In this document: piece by piece, positions 59,501-64,000 of the stretch
How positions within the stretch are numbered: position 1 is the first letter of the stretch
Layout: every line of letters begins with the position of its first letter
Notes under the pieces: model-generated
What the model saw: only the letters and a program-made list of their open reading frames with translations
Databases searched by the model: none
Told to the model about the DNA's origin: nothing
Translations under genes and position numbers: made by a program
Assembly (NCBI RefSeq): GCF_008001235.1
Contig: NZ_CP040751.1
Coordinates: 1,719,001 to 1,783,000, forward strand
Reading direction: 5' to 3'
DNA from: Salidesulfovibrio onnuriiensis
GTDB lineage: Bacteria > Desulfobacterota > Desulfovibrionia > Desulfovibrionales > Desulfovibrionaceae
Length of the DNA stretch: 64,000 bases

Positions 59501-60546
59501 CCGGCGGTCCGCAGGTACCGGTAGGCGAGGATGTTGTTCCGGCTGTCCACCAGCACGAGGTTGGTGCTCGTGGAACCCACGTCCACGCCCAGCCAGCAGG
59601 GGGCCGCGCCTTCATGGGGAAGGGGCGCGCAGTTGTGCTTTTCCCTGGCGTCGTCGCTGCCCATTCCGCGCAGGGGCGGCAGTTCGCCCCCCTCCGGCAG
59701 GGGGCGCAAACGGGCGGTTTGCAGCGTGTCCATGACTTCCGGCAGCCCGATCGCCAGCTTGTCCCTGGCCGCAATCACTGCCGCTCCCATGGCCCCGGCA
59801 ACGGCGGAATGCTTGTGCACCCGCAGTTCCCCGGGGTTCAGGCCGAGCTCTGTCCGCATGGCCTTGGTAATGGCGCTGTTGCGGCAGACCCCGCCCACGA
59901 AGAGCATGGGCCTGTTCTTCGGCAGGCGGCGCATGACCGCCCCCCGGAAGTTTCTGGTCACGGCATGGGCCAGGCCCGCAAGGATGTCCGGGGTGGGGAC
60001 GCCTTCCTGCTGGTGGTGGGTGATGTCGGTCTTGGCGAACACGCTGCACCGTCCCGCAATGCGCGGGATGAACGTGGCCCGGGCGGCATGGGCGGAGTAG
60101 TCCTCGATGTCCATGCCCAGCCGCGAAACCTGTTCCTCCAGAAAGGAACCCGTGCCGGACGAGCAGTTGGAGGTTGCGGCCATCTTCACCCCGGTTTTGT
60201 TCTCCGGTCCGAACCCGGTGATGAACTTGGCGGTCTGGCCGCCCATCTCCACAATGGAGGCGCAATGGCGGTCCAGGTGCAGGGCCCCTTCCACCAGTGC
60301 GGCCACTTCATTGACCAGGGGGACGCCCGTGGACGCGTCCAGCAGGGCGCCGCCGCTGCCCATGGCCGCCCCCCGGCGGATCTCAGCCGCCTCGGGCAGT
60401 TCCCGGATGCGGGCCAGTGTTTCGCGGATGGCGGTTTCCACGTTTCCCTTGTGCAGGACGTAGTCCGTGTGAACGATTTCCCCGTCCGGTGCCAGAACCG
60501 CCGCTTTGACCGCCGAGTAGCCTATGTCTATTCCCATGCTGAACAT
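56578..60546 (-). CDS. Fused 2-hydroxyacyl-CoA dehydratase-type activase and dehydratase-related protein
   Basis: 1322 residues. Two BadF/BcrA-type ASKHA ATPase domains in tandem: first about 1-260 with cluster cysteines Cys128 (NCSSGTGSF) and Cys167 (GRCSVF), second from about 315 (WLGVDVGSTSTNLVLVD) with ICAAGTGSF and GERCTVF. From about residue 640 a dehydratase-subunit-like (DUF2229-type) region follows, with cysteines in DETCYPVKLV, NYGCAYMQ and HHGCGPDTATAH. The C-terminal third is similar in style. It is probably an ATP-driven low-potential electron device; the substrate is unknown. Transcribed toward a methyltransferase and flavodoxin gene. Two MarR-type palindromes lie in its promoter. 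Confidence 0.86.
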   Translation of the reverse strand: MFSMGIDIGYSAVKAAVLAPDGEIVHTDYVLHKGNVETAIRETLARIRELPEAAEIRRGAAMGSGGALLDASTGVPLVNEVAALVEGALHLDRHCASIVEMGGQTAKFITGFGPENKTGVKMAATSNCSSGTGSFLEEQVSRLGMDIEDYSAHAARATFIPRIAGRCSVFAKTDITHHQQEGVPTPDILAGLAHAVTRNFRGAVMRRLPKNRPMLFVGGVCRNSAITKAMRTELGLNPGELRVHKHSAVAGAMGAAVIAARDKLAIGLPEVMDTLQTARLRPLPEGGELPPLRGMGSDDAREKHNCAPLPHEGAAPCWLGVDVGSTSTNLVLVDSRNNILAYRYLRTAGDPVRAVRTGLAELKRELGNAVTVAGAATTGSGRYLTGRLIGADVVRDEITAQARAAAAIDPEVDTIFEIGGQDSKFISLKNGVVTDFQMNKICAAGTGSFIEEQAKKLGIPLEEIGPAALAGESPVSLGERCTVFMEAAIAAHLAHGAKTRNLAAGLCHSIVKNYLNRVVGQKPLGRTIFLQGGVAHNQGVVNAFRAATGRPVTVPPFFSVTGAYGAAILAREEMKAGETTAFKGFTPPAPGEPLGQEKDSAPRVSDFNRTVHDFIFAGYDGVLDPSKKTVGIPRALFCFGMFPLFFPFFRELGFNVLLSEPTSEETIRLAQDYSLDETCYPVKLVNGHAAELAAKGVDYLFFPDLYTVFHPSSKARQNYGCAYMQLAFKIINKAMDLENRGIKLLAPTIAFNLGQDFVRNAFMSMGRDLGKNDAETGAALQKAMESFKGFEKRVEKRSREALAGLDPNRKTFVLISKIYGVADPMLNLGIPDKLAEMGHQTLPCYDMPDVDIFQQHPNMYWPFGQHILKAARLVAEHPNLYAVFLTHHGCGPDTATAHYFKEIMGSKPYLTIEVDEHSSGVGVLTRVEAFVNSLGKSKPQPAGPLEAYTDMPPEEPVRIAAEGFGPLQGPVFLPRLYPYAHLACAALQAEGVDARLLEPTTETSMALGRRHTVTNEYYSLAALLGDALATLRGTRGKQTLLLPQNEGAEVDGQYARFLRNKLDLSGLRHVELLSPFLEDLPCRQGPLANTLFLCLLAGDLTLLAPRKNRPEVLERVLERVRRGQLTLEFLTALARDLGASGESGNGSKTVLAVGEPMVLFNDTLNDNTFERLEGLGHRVVYAPLGECLWSFWDDAARQRPEEQGRAIRRRLDRFREQMAILGAALGAASPYEPDPHRLTDAADGTLGHYAGAFGRYRGAKTRCAPQGIDGVLTVSSMYENTGISLGILHQDDPGGLPVLPLTFDGTRNENDRMKVESFLYYL

Positions 60547-60579
60547 GCTGTTTTCTCCCTGACGATGACTCGCCAGTAT

Positions 60580-60596
60580 GGTTTAGATGCTTAACC
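60580..60596. promoter_or_regulatory. MarR-type operator 1
   Basis: GGTTTAGATGCTTAACC, an almost perfect palindrome, 34 bases upstream of the fused dehydratase start. It shares its pattern with the sites at 60651 and 61168. Confidence 0.7.
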
Positions 60597-60650
60597 TTAT
60601 GTTCGCACAATTACCCAAAAAGCCCCTTGCCGATAGAGGAAAGAATGAAA

Positions 60651-60667
60651 GGTTTAGGTGTTAAACC
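60651..60667. promoter_or_regulatory. MarR-type operator 2
   Basis: GGTTTAGGTGTTAAACC, a palindrome 71 bases (centre to centre) upstream of operator 1, between the marR stop and the dehydratase promoter. Confidence 0.7.
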
Positions 60668-60682
60668 TTGCTCGCAAAAAAA

Positions 60683-61159
60683 TTATTCGCCGAACAGTTC
60701 GGACATGCGCTCGTCCACCACGGTCTCCACCACGGCCAGAATGGCCGAGGCCAGGGCGAGCTGGGTGTCCGGGAAGTCCCGCAGCCGCGCCTTGAGGGTG
60801 TTCAGGTGGCGCTCGTGGAATTCCTGGTGCGCCTTGTAGGCCTCCCAGCCCGGTTCCGTGAGAAAGGCCAGGATCTCCTTGTCGTTGTCCGCGGCCTTTT
60901 CCTTGCGGGCGAATCCCTTTTTCTCCAGCTTGCCCACCATCTGCGAGGCGGCGCTCTTGGTCACGCCCAGGGTGTCGCCGATGCTCTTGATGTTGATGCC
61001 CTCGCTGTTGCCGATGGCCTGGATGCAGTGCACTTCCTTGGCGGTCAGTCCGGAGTTCTTGCCCATGCGGATGGGCAGTTCCTCGATGCGGCAGTGCTTG
61101 TTGATGATGCGCATGAGCCTGCCGGTGAGGTGCTGGATGGATTCCTGTGGGTTGCTCAT
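60683..61159 (-). CDS. MarR-family transcriptional regulator
   Basis: 158 residues from ATG 61159 (MSNPQESIQ); an alternative ATG 61216 adds 19 residues. Winged-helix core: LTAKEVHCIQAIGNSEGINIKS, recognition helix TLGVTKSAASQMVGKLEKKGF, and wing EKAADNDKEILAFLTEPG. It is followed, in the same direction, by the fused dehydratase-type operon. Three copies of a common palindrome lie in the two promoter regions, one over its own -10, so it probably represses itself and that operon. The inducing ligand is unknown. Confidence 0.88.
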   Translation of the reverse strand: MSNPQESIQHLTGRLMRIINKHCRIEELPIRMGKNSGLTAKEVHCIQAIGNSEGINIKSIGDTLGVTKSAASQMVGKLEKKGFARKEKAADNDKEILAFLTEPGWEAYKAHQEFHERHLNTLKARLRDFPDTQLALASAILAVVETVVDERMSELFGE

Positions 61160-61166
61160 GGGTGTT

Positions 61167-61194
61167 TGATAAAGGTGCTTTACCATTGTGTCAA
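61167..61194 (-). promoter_or_regulatory. marR promoter with MarR-type operator 3
   Basis: On the - strand TTGACA (61194-61189) and TTATCA (61172-61167) are 16 bases apart. The palindrome GATAAAGGTGCTTTACC (61168-61184, + strand) covers the spacer and -10 and matches the two sites downstream of marR. Transcription would start at about 61160, next to the ATG at 61159. Confidence 0.65.
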
Positions 61195-61242
61195 GCATCT
61201 TGATTTGCGTATCCATTGCCGTCTTTCCAGTGTTTTGCCCGC

Positions 61243-62529
61243 TCAGAAACTGTAGCGCACCGAGGTGTATATGTTGGAGTTTTCCTCGAACTGGCCGAAA
61301 AAGGTGTCCCGGTGTTCCCCCAGGAAGATGTTGGCCCCGACACCCACGGTGGTCCGGTCCGAAACCTTGTACTGCACGGAGGGGCGCAGGTAGGCGTCCT
61401 GGTCGCTGGGGCAGAGGTAGGCGTCCAGGGCCAGGGTCAGGTTCTGGTTCATGAGCAACTGGGAGAGCTGCAGGGTCAGCACGTGGCGGAACTCGTCCTT
61501 TTGCCGGGCCGCCGGGGTCTGCGCCTGGTATTCGTCGTAATCGAGCTTCTGCTCCACGTAGTACTGGAGCGCCGCATTGAAGTCGGTCCACAGGTCCTGG
61601 GTATAGCCGGCCAGGTAGCGGATTTCCGAGTTGCGTACCGCGATGTTTTTCCCGCCTCGGCTTTCCGGGGAATGATAGTAGGCGAATTCCAGGTTGCCGA
61701 TGCCCGGCCCCATGGGCCCGCGTACGCTTGCGCCGTAGGCGTTCAGTTCCGGGAAGGTGCCCTTGCCTTCATCGGTCATGCCTTCCGGCGTTTTCCAGAA
61801 TCCCCGGTATCCGTAGAGCGCCATTTCGTAGCTGCCCACGTTCCGGTAGAGCCGCGCCGCGAATTCGTCGTCCCTGAACCAGGTCTGGGGCGTATCCGTC
61901 GCCAGAGTGTCCCGGTTACCCCTGCGTTCCTGGCGCGCCGGATCCCAAAAGGAGATATACTCGCCGTTGATGTACCGGTCCGGGTCGAATTGCGGGGTGT
62001 AGACCAGGTCCAGGTTGGCGAGGTCGCTGAACAGGCCGACCTTGGCGGCGGTGCTCGGGGCCTTGAGATATTCCGCGTCCCGGCCGATGAAGAACGACTG
62101 CCAGTCCTTGGGGAAGAGGTCGTTGAGAAAGACCAGCCCGCCCGTGCCCCAGGTCAGCACCTGGGTTCCCAGCTTGATGTCCACATTGTCGCCCGGCCTG
62201 GAAAAGACCCAGGCCTCGCGGGTTTCATACCCCACCTGGTTCCTGACCCCGTCCAGGCGCAGGTCCCCCTTGTACTTGAAGTCCGCCTTTTCCGTGCTGG
62301 TGAACAGTTCCAGCTGCATCCGGGTCTCGGCAACGGAAAAGGCCTTCTGGTCCGGGTCGCGGCCCGTGCGCATGCCGACCCGGGTTTCCACGAATCCGTT
62401 TATCTCCAGCGGGTCCAGCCGTTCGCGCAGGTATGTCAGGAAATCCTCCCGCGCCTCGGCGCTGGCCGGTGCGGCCAGGGCTGCGAACAGCCCCAGCCAC
62501 AAGGCCGCCGCAAGGGTGGCCGCTCTCAT
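61243..62529 (-). CDS. Outer-membrane beta-barrel protein, DUF1302-like
   Basis: 428 residues with signal peptide (MRAATLAAALWLGLFAALAAPASA) and a barrel-type pattern ending in Phe (IYTSVRYSF). The region LGTQVLTWGTGGLVFLNDLFP resembles the DUF1302 group found with RND transporters and lipoprotein-sorting-type proteins. It overlaps the preceding gene by 4 bases. The three together look like an envelope export or lipid-related system. Function not established; the family call is from memory of the pattern, not a search. Confidence 0.78.
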   Translation of the reverse strand: MRAATLAAALWLGLFAALAAPASAEAREDFLTYLRERLDPLEINGFVETRVGMRTGRDPDQKAFSVAETRMQLELFTSTEKADFKYKGDLRLDGVRNQVGYETREAWVFSRPGDNVDIKLGTQVLTWGTGGLVFLNDLFPKDWQSFFIGRDAEYLKAPSTAAKVGLFSDLANLDLVYTPQFDPDRYINGEYISFWDPARQERRGNRDTLATDTPQTWFRDDEFAARLYRNVGSYEMALYGYRGFWKTPEGMTDEGKGTFPELNAYGASVRGPMGPGIGNLEFAYYHSPESRGGKNIAVRNSEIRYLAGYTQDLWTDFNAALQYYVEQKLDYDEYQAQTPAARQKDEFRHVLTLQLSQLLMNQNLTLALDAYLCPSDQDAYLRPSVQYKVSDRTTVGVGANIFLGEHRDTFFGQFEENSNIYTSVRYSF

Positions 62530-63353
62530 CGCATCACCTCCCGGGGAGGCCGCCTGAGATACCGTTCTCCGAACACCGCGTCCTTGACCGGGATGTCGTA
62601 CTGCACGTTGGTGAAGGTCATGACCGTGGTGCTGCCGGTTTCCAGGTTGCTGACCCTGGATTCCGTCACCGTGGGATAGGCCTTGCCGCCCTGCGCATCG
62701 GCCGGGACGATTTCCTCCACCCGGAGCGCCTCCATGATCCTGTAGGGCGCGGAGCCGTTCTTGAAGTACTCCACGCGCATGGGCAGGTAGGTGGTCTTGT
62801 CTATGTAGGCGAGGTAGTGGGAGAATTCCACGCTGCCCGGATCCTTGGGCGTGTTGCGGATCACGTGGAATTCCTGGTTTTCCCCGTCCTGTTCATGTAC
62901 GTCCGCCTCGATGTTGCGGCCGGAGATGTCCTCGTAGAGGAAGTCCGAGCCCGCAAAGCTGGTGCGCTTGTCGCCCGCGGCGATGCGCTTCACCAGGTCC
63001 ATGCTGGGCATATACAGCCAGCGGTCGTCGTCCTTGCCTGGCTCCACGGTCTTGTGGACCAGGAAGACCATCTTGCGCACGTCCGCCGGGGCCTTGAAGT
63101 AGGTCATGTAATGCTGGGCGCCGTCGTTTTCGGCCATGTCCTTCCTGAGGGTGTTCAGCTCCCGCTTGCGGACCCTGCCCTGGGCGTCGGTGATCCGCAG
63201 GGTGACCGTCCCCTTGCAGGTTGCGCCCTGGTACAGGGCCGCGTGGTTGGCCTTGCGCACGATCTCGTCGGCCGTCATGGCCCGGGCCTGGCAGGCCGTG
63301 GCGGCCAGCACGGCCAGTGCGGCCAGCAATGTTGTCAGCAGTTTGCGATGCAT
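62526..63353 (-). CDS. Outer-membrane lipoprotein-sorting-type (LolA-fold) protein
   Basis: 275 residues, N-terminal signal peptide (LLTTLLAALAVLAATACQARA). KNSLA-type periplasmic fold with TLRITDAQGRVRKREL, DDRWLYMPSMDLVKRIAAGDK and SFAGSDFLYEDISGRNIE, typical of proteins annotated as outer-membrane lipoprotein-sorting protein beside RND transporters. It would carry a hydrophobic cargo between the inner-membrane RND protein and the outer membrane. It lies 9 bases after the RND gene and is coupled to the barrel gene by a 4-base overlap. Confidence 0.85.
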   Translation of the reverse strand: MHRKLLTTLLAALAVLAATACQARAMTADEIVRKANHAALYQGATCKGTVTLRITDAQGRVRKRELNTLRKDMAENDGAQHYMTYFKAPADVRKMVFLVHKTVEPGKDDDRWLYMPSMDLVKRIAAGDKRTSFAGSDFLYEDISGRNIEADVHEQDGENQEFHVIRNTPKDPGSVEFSHYLAYIDKTTYLPMRVEYFKNGSAPYRIMEALRVEEIVPADAQGGKAYPTVTESRVSNLETGSTTVMTFTNVQYDIPVKDAVFGERYLRRPPREVMR

Positions 63354-63362
63354 TGTCTTCTC

Positions 63363-64000
63363 CTAGTCGTGTTGTTCGATGGTTGCGGTGGCATGGGCGG
63401 TTTCGCGTGCGAAGAACCAGCCCGAGGCCATGGTGATGATTGCGGGCAGCGCCACGAGGGTGAGCGCCCCGGACAGGAGCATGATGGACGAGAGCAGCAG
63501 GCTGGTGGTCTTGTACGGCACCAGGGAGGACACCAGCAGCGGCAGGAAACCGATGGAGATGACCAGTACGTTCCTGCTGATGGCCCTGGCGGGTTCCCGG
63601 AACATCAGGGGCAGGGTCTCCTTCCAGGATCCCGTCCGGGCGTGGATGCTCCTGCTGCGCTCCACGAAGTGGATGGCGAAGTCCACGGACATGCCGAGGG
63701 TCAGCACGCCCAGCACGGCCACGGGCATGTCGTAGTCCTTGCCGATGAGCCCGATGAATCCGTAGATGAGGGCGATGGTTACGGTGAGCGGAACCATGCA
63801 CAGCAGCCCCCACCTGACCGAGCGGAACAGGAAGACGGCCATGACCAGGACAATGGCGAAGCTGCCCAGGAAGGAGCGGAGCATGCCCTGGACCATCTGG
63901 CTCTGCCAGGCCACGTTGATGTAGGTCAGGCCCGCCCAGCTGTGCTTGATGTCCACGGGCGGGGGCGTTGCCGCGAAGTACTCGTCCACGGATTCCTTCA
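63363..64000 (-). CDS. RND/MMPL-family transporter, C-terminal part (5' truncated by the window)
   Basis: About 212 codons, open at the window edge. The stretch contains five to six hydrophobic segments and GVLTLGMSVDFAIHFVERSR, the conserved transmembrane-4-type motif of RND/MMPL exporters, plus a final transmembrane bundle. A GTG near 63989 is internal, not a start. First gene of the unit with the lipoprotein-sorting-type and barrel genes. Cargo unknown; a lipid or hydrophobic compound is the usual guess. Confidence 0.88.
   Translation of the reverse strand, partial: KESVDEYFAATPPPVDIKHSWAGLTYINVAWQSQMVQGMLRSFLGSFAIVLVMAVFLFRSVRWGLLCMVPLTVTIALIYGFIGLIGKDYDMPVAVLGVLTLGMSVDFAIHFVERSRSIHARTGSWKETLPLMFREPARAISRNVLVISIGFLPLLVSSLVPYKTTSLLLSSIMLLSGALTLVALPAIITMASGWFFARETAHATATIEQHD

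Overview
The window looks like chromosome of a GC-rich anaerobe of the Desulfobacterota, most likely a Desulfovibrionaceae-type sulfate reducer. This is an inference from base composition, gene families and gene order; no rRNA is present. There is one tRNA gene and no CRISPR array, transposase or phage gene.

Region 1 (1-34.9 kb) is a purine/urate catabolic block. It opens with the tail of a sigma-54-type activator. Next on the + strand come ridA-dpaL behind a clear sigma-54 promoter, an unidentified structured-RNA candidate, adenine deaminase and mocA. Everything else in the block is on the - strand. Starting from a second, nearly identical sigma-54 promoter at about 35.07 kb, fourteen closely spaced genes run to a terminator at 13.42 kb: ygeY, arcC, ygeW, a fused selenium-type xanthine dehydrogenase, ssnA, ygeZ, ygfK, ygfM, xdhD, a molybdopterin-binding protein, yqeB and xdhABC. 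Then follow two NCS2/NAT permeases, a guanine/hypoxanthine-type permease, a purine-type deaminase, an XdhC-family maturation factor and yqeC. Together they provide uptake of purines, deamination, selenium/molybdenum hydroxylation, ring opening, and cleavage of 2,3-diaminopropionate and carbamoyl phosphate. The expected end products are pyruvate, ammonia, CO2 and ATP. The synteny matches the E. coli yge/ygf/xdhD/ssnA genes and the anaerobic urate-use genes reported for gut bacteria (from memory).

Region 2 (35.4-42.5 kb) is housekeeping plus small insertions: recN, two GNAT acetyltransferases, a peptide-type ABC permease pair, a hexapeptide acyltransferase and tRNA-Ala(GGC). Behind the tRNA sit two one-gene islets (a LysE-type exporter and a DHCW cupin). 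Each ends in a decayed 3' half of the same tRNA, interrupted by an 80-nt hairpin element.

Region 3 (42.5-55.3 kb) is a probable iron or other metal acquisition island: a seven-gene - strand operon (G3E-like GTPase, ABC ATPase, signal-less binding protein, TonB receptor, binding protein, permease, ATPase), two divergent AraC regulators, and a TonB receptor with an MFS permease. Two Fur-box-like sites sit in its promoters.

Region 4 (55.3-64 kb) holds an operon of a 1322-residue fused 2-hydroxyacyl-CoA-dehydratase-type protein, a methyltransferase and a flavodoxin. A MarR gene precedes it, and three matching palindromes look like MarR operators. The window ends in an outer-membrane-protein, lipoprotein-sorting-type protein and RND transporter set that runs off the edge.

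All identifications are from reading the translated sequence; no database search was run.
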